Assembly (NCBI GenBank): GCA_002315255.1
Contig: DCGM01000035.1
Span: forward strand, 242 to 13,885
DNA length: 13,644 nt
Direction of reading: 5' to 3'
DNA from: Lachnospiraceae bacterium UBA1778
GTDB taxonomy: Bacteria > Bacillota > Clostridia > Lachnospirales > Lachnospiraceae
Position 1 is the stretch's first letter; the number at the start of each line of letters is the position of its first letter. The position numbers were made by a program, and so were the translations under genes. Of this stretch, positions 4,857 through 11,767 are shown piece by piece. Below the pieces are notes generated by a model. The model saw nothing but the letters and a program-made list of their open reading frames with translations. It did no database searches and was not told the DNA's origin.

Positions 4857-7800
4857 GTGAAGAAACGTTTGCTGGCTATTATGCTGGTTTTAAGTCTGGT
4901 GCTCTCGCTTGTCGCGACGAAAACCACACTCGTTATCGCGGCTGAGGAAAATAAGATTACCTTAGGCGCACAGACGCTGGTCCCCGGTTCGGAGCAGTGG
5001 CTTACGATTAACACGACGGTTAAAGGTGAAATGAAAACCTTCAGTGTCACCACGTCCGCTAAATTAAAGCTTACCGTCGTCAGCGGAGCCGGATTCGCTT
5101 TTAAGAATGCTGTTATCAATGCTACCACAGGTGATACGAATCCGGTGGCGAATAAAGAGTATTTATCGGTTCAGCTTTCCGCCACTTCCGCGGAAGCAGC
5201 GCAGAATGCATTGAACTCGATCCAGTATTACTGCGGCACCGGCACCAGCGCTGAGATTTCAGTCACCGGCGATACCGTAACGCTTCAGAGCGGCGACTAT
5301 TATCTGAACGGCCATTATTATACATTGAGCTCTTCAGGCACCATGTCCTGGAAGTCCTCGATGGAATGGGCCTTCAATTTAATGAGCACGAATCCGACAC
5401 GTTATCCGGGCTACAAGTCTTACCCGGTAGTCGTAAACTCGAAAGAAGAGAACGAGATGCTCGTGAATATCTGGTATAACAACGGAAGCACGAGACGCCA
5501 GATTTTCCTTCCGGCAGTCCCGGTTTCTCCGGCAGGCGGATCGATTTCTGTCAGCGGAACGGAAGGAAACCGTACCGTTACCGTTACCGACGAACCTTAT
5601 GCCAGCACGGTTACGAAAACAGCGCTTGGCCACGGCGAAGCCTGGAAATGGATGGACGGCACGCCGAACGCAGGCGAACCGCTCCCGAACGAGACCGGAA
5701 AGGTCACGAAGTCGGCAAACGGCTACTATTGGGCAGCGGAGAACCCGACTGACGGCGGCATGGTTTATTTCGGACATCCGACTTTAGGCGCTGTCTGGGA
5801 CGATCTCGCAGTCGGCGGACAGTGGGGCTCGAACGTCTGGTCAAATACAATCACGAGCGGCACCTTCTATGGTCATATGTATGCATTGGCTGAATGGGAG
5901 CCGGTCAGCGGAGCCGCCACGAATGCTTCTGCAGCGAGTAAGACGCTCGTCACTCCGGATGCCGCGTCGATTAAGGGCGTCCGCGCGAACGGCAGAACCG
6001 AAGGCACCGGCGACAGCGCGGTGACTTATTATACCTCTTTACAGACGGCGATTAACAATGCGCAGGCAGGCGACGAAGTCGAAATGCTTCGTGACATCGC
6101 CGGCAATGTAACCGTCGCAGATACGAAGAATATCGCGCTCGACCTGAACGGCTATGTCCTCCAGGGCACCGGTTCCGGCAGCGTTATTACAAATAACGGA
6201 ACGCTTACCGTAAAAGACAGCGGAAGCACCAGCACGCATTTCTATAAGGTCGGCTCAAACGGCGTTTGGGCGCTGGACCGGAACTCAAAGACCGGAATCG
6301 CATATGAAGATCTGACGGCCCGTCCGGCGACGAATGCTATTATCGCCGTAAAGGGCGGCGCGATCACCGGCGGAAGCACCGATATCGGCGGCGGAATCCG
6401 TTCATTCGGAAACCTGACGGTTGAGGGCGGAAATATCATTGGCAACTACGCGAGCAGCGTGGATTTATACAATGCGGCAGGCGCCGGCATCTTCTTTATC
6501 GGAAACAGCCTTAAAATGACCGGCGGTCGTGTGATCGGAAACGCAGCGAGATTAGGATCCGACCGCGATTCGATGAACGGTGGCGGAGGCGGCGGTCTGG
6601 CCCTCGCGAAAGGCACCTTCGACTTCTCCGGCGGCGAAATTTCCTTTAATGCAGCGCGTTACGCCTCAGGTATCCGCATCGGCGGCAATACGAATGCTGT
6701 GACTGCTATTATGAATATGTCAGGCACTGCGGCGATTCAGTATAACTTAGGAAACGGATGCGGAACAGCCATCCAGATGCACGGCTATGACGCGACAAAG
6801 ACGGTGGTCAATATGACCGGCGGCACGATTTCCGGAAACTGCGTGACAAATCCGGGCACTAACGGCGCTTACGATAACGGCGTTTTAGTCTATATCGGCA
6901 CGTTTAACATGACCGGCGGCGTCATCAAAGAAAACAACACAAGCTACGTCACCGGCGGCGCAGTCCGTATCTGGAATGGAAGCTTTGCAACTTTTGGCGG
7001 CACGGCGAAAATCGACGGTAACACCGACAAAAACGGTGCGCATAACTTACACCTTGATAAAGGCGCATTGGCAGTTGTCAGCACGACGAAAACGCTTCAG
7101 GATACCGCAAAAATCGGCGTCACCTCCGGCTCCACGCTCGAGCTGATCCCGGTAACCGATTTTGCAGCCACTGATTATTCGAAATATTTCTCAAGCGACA
7201 ATGCATCCTATACCGTCCAGAACGTGACGACCGGAAACAATGACAAGCGGGTAGTCCTCGTGAAGAGCGGATATACGGTCATTGACTCGGTTTCGCTTGA
7301 CTGTAAGGATTACGAGAACTATCGGATTCCGTACTATATTCCGGCTTCAAACACGGATTATTCCTGGGAAATCACGCTTTCAAACCTTGCAAAGAACCCG
7401 AACTCCTGCGGTTCTTTCTTAGGAATCAATAACGGAAACAGAAGCGGTTATCTCTATTCGCCGAATGACGGCTCCGACCAGTATTTCCAGGTGGCCGTCG
7501 GCAGCAGCTATAAAGGCACGAAGTATTATCTCTTCGGACAGGGAAAGAACACGATCCATGCAGACTATACCTCGACCGGCTCCGGCGGAACGTATTCGCT
7601 CTATGATACGCTTGGAAAAGTTGCTTCGAAGGCAGCCCCGGATACGGGAACCTGGACCGGCTCTTATGCGTACGGCTCCTCGCAGACCTTCGGCATCACC
7701 TCCTGCGCGACTTATGATAAGATCACCGCAGCATCGGAATTCCTTTCGATGAAGCTTTATGACCTTCGGATCTGGGACAATGCGAGCGGCAAAAAGACCT

Positions 7801-10058
7801 TAAAATATGACGGCGTTATGGTGACGAAGAATGACGGCTTGAAGGTCCAGAGCGGCATTTATGATATGGTTTCCGGCACTTTTACCGGAACGACCGTTTA
7901 TTCAAACCTTTTCACCGTCACGCTTGATAACCAGAGCGCGACGACGGCCGGCACTGCCAGCGTGAAAGCGGTTAACGGCTTAGCGATGGCTGACATCAAA
8001 GCCCCCGCGAAGACCGGCTTTATCTTTAACGGCTATTATTCCGCAGTAAACGGCGGCGGCACGAAGTATTATAATGCAGACGGAACGTCCGCAAAGAATT
8101 ACGATTTAAACAGTGATACGACGCTTTACGCGTACTGGAAGCCGGTAGTTGCAGCTGTTTATGACGGTGAAAGGCTCGTTTCAGAGTTCGCATCTGTTCA
8201 GGAAGCTGTCAATGCTTCTTCGAACGGAAATACCGTCAAAATGCTCCAGAATTCCGTCGAGAATGTGACGATCCCGGCAGAAAAAGCAATCACGCTGGAT
8301 CTTAATGGAAAAGTTCTCAGCGCTGCGTCAGGAACCGTTCTCACGAACAAGGGAAGCCTGAGCATTGTCGATAACAGCACGGGCGCGATCCATTACTTCA
8401 CGGTAAATAATAACGGCCTGTGGGTCTATGACGACAGCAATACGCTGAATGCAGTGAATGCAAGCGCTTTCAGCGGACGCCCGGATCCGGACACCGTCAT
8501 CGCAGTGAACGGCGGCTGTATCACCGGCGGAAATGCTGCGTCAAACGGCGGCGGCATCTATAATGACGGCAAGTTAAAGCTGGACAGCATTAATCTTATC
8601 GGAAACACCGCAGCGCAGGACGGCAGCGCCCTTTATATCGCTGACGGAAAATCCGCAGATCTTAATAATGTGAGCGTTCTCGGAAACATAGCAGGAAACC
8701 GCGGCGCAGTTTACTGCAAGGATACGCAGAATCCGCACACGGGAGTCATTAAATTAGCAAACTGTCTGATCGCGAATAACTACGCCGCAACAGCGGGCGG
8801 CGGCGCCGCATTCTCCGGCTGCACCGTCATCGTCGGCGGCAGCACGATATTCTCAAATAACCTTTCCGGCGCGACGTTTGCGAAGGATAATCTGATTATC
8901 GGAAAAGATACGAAGATTGAACTTGGCACGAAGCAGGGAAAAGAAGAGGGCAACGGAGTCCCGGTTCCGACCGTCTCCGGCCTGACGAAAGCCCGCGTGA
9001 TTCCGATGTCGATCGGTGTCGGCCTTTGGGACGGCACGCTTCCGACAGTCGATCATCCGGTGGAAATCACCGTCAGCGCGAGCATCGATTACAGCGGCTG
9101 CTTCTTAAGCGACAATGTCCTCTATAAAGTCTATAACGTCGGCTCCGGCAGCGATCAGAAGGTTTATCTTTCTCTTCATGACCATGTCTGGCATTACGAA
9201 CTCGATGAAGAGGACAGCACGACGCTGAAGGCATGGTGCACCGAAGAATTTAATCAGGAAGAGCATTGCCTCGAGCATTTTAGCGAAGAAAACGCTGATA
9301 CGCTCACGATTCTTCCTCCGAGTGCGCTGATCTATGACGGAAATGACAAGCTTGCCACGATCAAGGATGATAAGACGACGCTTGGCGGTTTAACGTTCGC
9401 GCCGGTCATCACGTATGAATATAAGGCGCACGAGAACGACGAGTACGGCACTGCCGATGATCTTAAGAAGGCAGGCTATTATAAGGCTACCGTGAAGCTC
9501 GGAACGGATCCGGATGCGCTTACCGCGTCTGTCGAGTACCGCATTGCTCCGGCAAAGGGACTCACGGTCACTTGTGAAGATTATGAAGGCGTCTTTAACG
9601 GAGAACTGCATCGCGGCGAAGCGGCTGTCCTGTCTATGAAAGAAGGCGTGCTGGTGCTCTATTCGATCGACGAGGGAAGGTCCTGGTCTACAGAGATCCC
9701 CGCGGTCCGGAATTCCGGCACCTACCATGTTCTCGTGTTAGCGTCAAAGGCTAATTTTGTGACTGCTTTCGGCGAATATACGATGACGATTGCGATAAGA
9801 CCGGCGGAAGAGAAAGAGAAGAATGTTACAAGTCTGTCGCTTCCCGAGGTAAAGGAAGAAGAGCAGCCGGACAATCTGGCGGTTGCGAAGAAAATGGCCA
9901 GGATAAAATACGTTTCCGTGTACGAGGACAGCGCTCCTCCGGTCACCGGTGATCAGTTCCCGTTCCTTCAGCTGACCGCAACCATGCTCTTAAGCGCATT
10001 AGGAATCTGCTTACTTGTTTTCCGGAAGAAACCGGAAGAGGAGGCCGGAAATCAGTAA
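4857..10058 (+). CDS. Wall-anchored lectin/beta-helix surface protein with PPVTG sorting signal
   Basis: A secreted protein of 1733 residues (1736 if ATG 4848 is used). Order of parts: signal peptide (1 to about 29, KKR then a hydrophobic core, AIA-like cleavage region); a beta-rich stretch to about 145; a C-type-lectin-like domain (about 145-351; NGHYYTLSSSG, GYKSYPVVVNSKEENEML, YYWAAENPTDGG, VWDDLA); beta-helix module 1 (about 386-802; ALDLNGYVL, repeated MTGG turns); a LamG/concanavalin-like domain (about 803-1015; MKLYDLRIWDNASGK, SGIYDMVSGTF); an InlB B-type repeat (about 1018-1098; TGFIFNGYY, TTLYAYWKP); beta-helix module 2 (about 1101-1438); an Ig-like region (about 1440-1648; HVWHYELDEEDSTTLKAWC, LIYDGNDKLATI); a charged linker; PPVTG (1694-1698), a hydrophobic helix, and a tail beginning RKK. 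It matches the (S/P)PxTG type recognised by some class B sortases; no sortase is in the window. Probable role: adhesion or glycan binding at the cell surface (inference). No catalytic residues are recognised. Confidence 0.93.
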   Translation: MKKRLLAIMLVLSLVLSLVATKTTLVIAAEENKITLGAQTLVPGSEQWLTINTTVKGEMKTFSVTTSAKLKLTVVSGAGFAFKNAVINATTGDTNPVANKEYLSVQLSATSAEAAQNALNSIQYYCGTGTSAEISVTGDTVTLQSGDYYLNGHYYTLSSSGTMSWKSSMEWAFNLMSTNPTRYPGYKSYPVVVNSKEENEMLVNIWYNNGSTRRQIFLPAVPVSPAGGSISVSGTEGNRTVTVTDEPYASTVTKTALGHGEAWKWMDGTPNAGEPLPNETGKVTKSANGYYWAAENPTDGGMVYFGHPTLGAVWDDLAVGGQWGSNVWSNTITSGTFYGHMYALAEWEPVSGAATNASAASKTLVTPDAASIKGVRANGRTEGTGDSAVTYYTSLQTAINNAQAGDEVEMLRDIAGNVTVADTKNIALDLNGYVLQGTGSGSVITNNGTLTVKDSGSTSTHFYKVGSNGVWALDRNSKTGIAYEDLTARPATNAIIAVKGGAITGGSTDIGGGIRSFGNLTVEGGNIIGNYASSVDLYNAAGAGIFFIGNSLKMTGGRVIGNAARLGSDRDSMNGGGGGGLALAKGTFDFSGGEISFNAARYASGIRIGGNTNAVTAIMNMSGTAAIQYNLGNGCGTAIQMHGYDATKTVVNMTGGTISGNCVTNPGTNGAYDNGVLVYIGTFNMTGGVIKENNTSYVTGGAVRIWNGSFATFGGTAKIDGNTDKNGAHNLHLDKGALAVVSTTKTLQDTAKIGVTSGSTLELIPVTDFAATDYSKYFSSDNASYTVQNVTTGNNDKRVVLVKSGYTVIDSVSLDCKDYENYRIPYYIPASNTDYSWEITLSNLAKNPNSCGSFLGINNGNRSGYLYSPNDGSDQYFQVAVGSSYKGTKYYLFGQGKNTIHADYTSTGSGGTYSLYDTLGKVASKAAPDTGTWTGSYAYGSSQTFGITSCATYDKITAASEFLSMKLYDLRIWDNASGKKTLKYDGVMVTKNDGLKVQSGIYDMVSGTFTGTTVYSNLFTVTLDNQSATTAGTASVKAVNGLAMADIKAPAKTGFIFNGYYSAVNGGGTKYYNADGTSAKNYDLNSDTTLYAYWKPVVAAVYDGERLVSEFASVQEAVNASSNGNTVKMLQNSVENVTIPAEKAITLDLNGKVLSAASGTVLTNKGSLSIVDNSTGAIHYFTVNNNGLWVYDDSNTLNAVNASAFSGRPDPDTVIAVNGGCITGGNAASNGGGIYNDGKLKLDSINLIGNTAAQDGSALYIADGKSADLNNVSVLGNIAGNRGAVYCKDTQNPHTGVIKLANCLIANNYAATAGGGAAFSGCTVIVGGSTIFSNNLSGATFAKDNLIIGKDTKIELGTKQGKEEGNGVPVPTVSGLTKARVIPMSIGVGLWDGTLPTVDHPVEITVSASIDYSGCFLSDNVLYKVYNVGSGSDQKVYLSLHDHVWHYELDEEDSTTLKAWCTEEFNQEEHCLEHFSEENADTLTILPPSALIYDGNDKLATIKDDKTTLGGLTFAPVITYEYKAHENDEYGTADDLKKAGYYKATVKLGTDPDALTASVEYRIAPAKGLTVTCEDYEGVFNGELHRGEAAVLSMKEGVLVLYSIDEGRSWSTEIPAVRNSGTYHVLVLASKANFVTAFGEYTMTIAIRPAEEKEKNVTSLSLPEVKEEEQPDNLAVAKKMARIKYVSVYEDSAPPVTGDQFPFLQLTATMLLSALGICLLVFRKKPEEEAGNQ
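6013..7263 (+). repeat. Beta-helix module, copy 1 (within the surface-protein gene)
   Basis: It encodes TSLQTAINNAQAGDEVEML, IALDLNGYVLQGTGSGSVIT, NGTLTVKD, NGVWALD and AIIAVKGGAITGG, then several MTGG-type turns, closing with DYSKYFSSDNASYTVQNV. The same landmarks in the same order occur in copy 2. Copy 1 is longer because it has extra turns of the MTGG/SGN type. Confidence 0.85.
8158..9170 (+). repeat. Beta-helix module, copy 2 (within the surface-protein gene)
   Basis: It encodes ASVQEAVNASSNGNTVKML, ITLDLNGKVLSAASGTVLT, KGSLSIVD, NGLWVYD and TVIAVNGGCITGG, then a shorter set of turns, closing with DYSGCFLSDNVLYKVYNV. It is clearly homologous to copy 1 but diverged, so the duplication is old. 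Copy 2 carries cysteines (GGCITG, YCKD, NCLIA, SGCTV) where copy 1 mostly has none. Confidence 0.85.
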
Positions 10059-10088
10059 GCGCTGATCCGGACAGAAGCCAGAACTGGA

Positions 10089-10112
10089 CCGGATAACAGT
10101 AAACTTATCCGG
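10089..10112. other. Hairpin CCGGATAA...TTATCCGG after the surface-protein gene
   Basis: An 8-bp perfect stem with loop CAGTAAAC, 30 bases after the stop codon. AGCGC just at the stop (10058-10062) can also pair with GCGCT (10112-10116) to enclose it. No T-tract follows directly; TTTT appears only at 10131. It may be a weak terminator or an mRNA 3'-end stabilising structure. Confidence 0.4.
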
Positions 10113-10160
10113 CGCTAAAACAATGAAGCGTTTTACTCACAATATCTAAGGCAAATAAAT

Positions 10161-10208
10161 GTCCCTCACCTGGAAACAGCCCGCCCGGGCTGTCGAAGGG
10201 TGGGGGAC
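10161..10208. other. Unexplained 48-base two-part hairpin
   Basis: The outer stem GTCCCTCACC (10161-10170) pairs with GGTGGGGGAC (10199-10208), 10 positions with one G-U pair. There is a symmetric 5x5 internal loop (TGGAA and CGAAG), then the inner stem ACAGCCC/GGGCTGT with tetraloop GCCC. It has no T-tract on either strand, and no open frame explains it. It lies 42 bases before the tRNA-Thr promoter. It could be a dispersed palindromic element or a structured RNA end; I do not recognise it. Confidence 0.6.
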
Positions 10209-10249
10209 GAACGAATTCGAAACCAAGCAAAAAAATAGCAATTCTTTTA

Positions 10250-10278
10250 TTGACAAATAGCATTTCGTAGTGTAAGAT
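10250..10278 (+). promoter_or_regulatory. Promoter of tRNA-Thr
   Basis: A perfect -35 TTGACA (10250-10255), a 17-base spacer, and TAAGAT (10273-10278, five of six). Transcription would start at about 10285, some 17 bases before the mature tRNA. It is the best promoter in the window. Confidence 0.88.
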
Positions 10279-10301
10279 TGTGTCTGTTGCGTAATGCAGA
10301 T

Positions 10302-10374
10302 GCTGGCGTGGCACAGGCGGTAGCGCACCTCATTGGTAGTGAGGAGGTCCCGGGTCCGAGTCCCGGCGCCAGCT
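10302..10374 (+). tRNA. tRNA-Thr (anticodon GGT)
   Basis: A 73-base cloverleaf. Acceptor GCTGGCG/CGCCAGC (10367-10373) with G1-C72 and C2-G71, both threonine identity pairs known from E. coli; discriminator T10374; no encoded CCA. Anticodon stem CCTCA/TGAGG, loop TTGGTAG (anticodon 10335-10337), reading ACC/ACU. T-stem CCGGG/CCCGG is perfect. Two oddities: the D-stem GCAC/GCGC has an A12-C23 mismatch, and the T-loop is TCCGAGT, so position 55 is C instead of the nearly universal U (pseudouridine 55). Promoter and terminator are strong, so it is expressed as a single unit. Confidence 0.9.
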
Positions 10375-10375
10375 T

Positions 10376-10424
10376 AGAGGCTTAGAACCTTTATTTTATA
10401 AGGGTTTCAGGCCTCTCTTTTTTT
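10376..10424 (+). terminator. Intrinsic terminator of tRNA-Thr
   Basis: AGAGGC (10376-10381) pairs with GCCTCT (10411-10416), and inside it AACCTTTAT pairs with ATAAGGGTT around a TTT loop (one G-U). Seven T residues follow (10418-10424). Confidence 0.92.
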
Positions 10425-10517
10425 GCCCTTTTTTGTCCATAAAAAGGCGATTATTGCCTGTTTGTGATAATTTTAGTGTAACATCAAAAAAATCAGCCAT
10501 AAGTTCATTTTTGCCCT

Positions 10518-10550
10518 TTATCAATTCCCCATTATGTTGTATACTATAAT
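10518..10550 (+). promoter_or_regulatory. Candidate promoter of galM-topB
   Basis: TTATCA (10518-10523), a 16-base spacer and TATACT (10540-10545); a perfect TATAAT (10545-10550) overlaps it but has only TCAATT 18 bases upstream. Either would give a leader of about 145 bases. Confidence 0.5.
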
Positions 10551-10568
10551 TCAAATTGGGTATTTATA

Positions 10569-10581
10569 GGCATATTATGCC
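10569..10581. promoter_or_regulatory. Candidate operator GGCATA-T-TATGCC
   Basis: A perfect 6-bp inverted repeat around one base, about 20 bases after the -10 boxes, enclosed by a weaker TTGGG (10556-10560)/CCCAA pair. The position just past the transcription start suits a repressor site. No regulator gene is in the window. Confidence 0.45.
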
Positions 10582-10596
10582 CAAAACGCGGTCAGC

Positions 10597-10662
10597 GCAT
10601 CGGTTCTACCATGCATCTGCATCGGTTTTATACCGCCGGCGCATCGGAAAAAGCCGCGGGCA
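10597..10662 (+). repeat. Three 22-bp imperfect tandem repeats led by GCATCGG
   Basis: GCATCGG occurs at 10597, 10619 and 10641, exactly 22 bases apart. The first two units also share GGTT followed by TA and ACC; the third diverges after the core. All lie in the transcribed leader of galM. The even spacing of about two helical turns suits cooperative protein binding, but decay of an old tandem duplication explains it equally well. Confidence 0.65.
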
Positions 10663-10702
10663 CATTGGCGTATCCGGACAATGATTCTCAAAGGAGGCAC
10701 TT

Positions 10703-11761
10703 ATGGAACAGAAATATTATGGAAAAATGAGTGACGGAACAGAAGTTTCCCTTTTCACCTTAAAGAATAAGAACGGCATGAAAGTGACCGTTTCCGACCT
10801 CGGCGCGACAGTTCATCAGATTATCGTCCCGGACCGGAACGGCCGTCCGACCGATGTCGTCACGGGCTATGCGACGATCGAAGAGTACGGACGGAATCCG
10901 CTGCATTTCGGCGCAACGGTCGGCCGCAACGGAAACCGCATCAAAAACGCATCCTTCGCATTGAACGGCGAGACCTATACGCTGAAGGCGAACGACCATG
11001 GAAACAATCTCCATTCCGGCCCGGATTATTTCGCGATCCGCAAATGGGACTTCCTGACCGATAATGACGAAGACTCCGAGTCGGTCACGTTCTTTATCTC
11101 TTCTCCGGACGGCGACCAGGGCTTCCCGGGAAATCTCGACGTCGAAGTCACCTATACGCTGACCGATGACAATGAGCTGATGATCCAGTACTATGGTCTC
11201 TCGGATAAAGACACCGTCTTCAATATGACGAACCACAGCTACTTTAACTTAAACGGCCACAAATCCGGCTCTGTTTTAAAGCATAAGCTTCTCCTTCTCG
11301 CAGACCGTTATACGCCAGGCGATGAGGAACTGATTCCGACGGGCGAGCTCCGCGATGTGACGGGAACGCCGTTCGATTTCAGAAATGAGCATTGCATCGG
11401 CGATTTCATTGCCGCTGACGATCCGGATATTAAGGCGGGCCATGGTTACGATATCAACCTCGTGATCAACGGAAACGAAATCAAGGAAGAAGCGGAATTC
11501 TTCGGAAAGCTCACGGGCGACCAGTCCGGTATCGTGATGGAGATGTATACCGATCTTCCGGCAGTCCAGTTCTATTCTGCGAGCTGCACGAATTATCCGA
11601 ACGGAAAAGAAGGCGCGAACTATCAGCAGTACTGTTCGACCTGCTTCGAGACGCAGTATTGCCCGAATGCAGTCAATGAGCCGCGCTTCGTTTCCTCTAT
11701 CTTAAAGAAAAACGAAGAAAAAGTCAGTCTGACGGTTTACCGGTTCTCCGTAGAGGCATAA
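10703..11761 (+). CDS. galM: Aldose 1-epimerase (galactose mutarotase)
   Basis: A 352-residue cytoplasmic enzyme interconverting the alpha and beta anomers of D-galactose or D-glucose, the first step of Leloir galactose use. The expected family signatures appear in order: GRNGNRI (74-80, substrate-binding Arg79), NNLHSG with His104, MTNHSYFNL with catalytic His178, GHGYDIN with substrate-binding Asp250, and FETQYCPNAVN with the catalytic base Glu316. The length is normal for the family. AAGGAGG sits 5 bases before ATG. No other Leloir gene (galK, galT, galE) is near; the next gene is topB after 6 bases, so the two are very likely cotranscribed. The leader carries a palindrome and 22-bp repeats that could be control sites. 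The galactose specificity is inferred from the family. Confidence 0.95.
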   Translation: MEQKYYGKMSDGTEVSLFTLKNKNGMKVTVSDLGATVHQIIVPDRNGRPTDVVTGYATIEEYGRNPLHFGATVGRNGNRIKNASFALNGETYTLKANDHGNNLHSGPDYFAIRKWDFLTDNDEDSESVTFFISSPDGDQGFPGNLDVEVTYTLTDDNELMIQYYGLSDKDTVFNMTNHSYFNLNGHKSGSVLKHKLLLLADRYTPGDEELIPTGELRDVTGTPFDFRNEHCIGDFIAADDPDIKAGHGYDINLVINGNEIKEEAEFFGKLTGDQSGIVMEMYTDLPAVQFYSASCTNYPNGKEGANYQQYCSTCFETQYCPNAVNEPRFVSSILKKNEEKVSLTVYRFSVEA

Positions 11762-11767
11762 ACGCGC

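Larger units (their letters stand above)
10425..10702. other. Leader and control region of the galM-topB unit
   Basis: No gene is supported here. It holds a second copy of TTTTTGCCCTTT (10508-10519; first copy 10420-10431, overlapping the tRNA terminator tail), a promoter candidate, a 13-base palindrome and three 22-bp direct repeats. A strong AAGGAGG follows at 10691-10697. Confidence 0.6.

Noticed and set aside
5379..5777. 132-codon minus-strand open frame inside the surface-protein gene
   Set aside because: It is antisense to the well-supported lectin-like domain, Arg/Val/Cys-rich, with no recognisable motif.
6350..7000. Recurring GGCGG and ACCGGCGG units resembling a repeat array
   Set aside because: They encode the glycine-rich turns (MTGG, GGG) of the beta-helix at irregular spacing; not CRISPR and no identical spacer-separated repeats.
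10105..10328. Minus-strand open frames of 60-70 codons
   Set aside because: They overlap the tRNA-Thr promoter, the 48-base hairpin and the tRNA 5' half, and lack a ribosome binding site.
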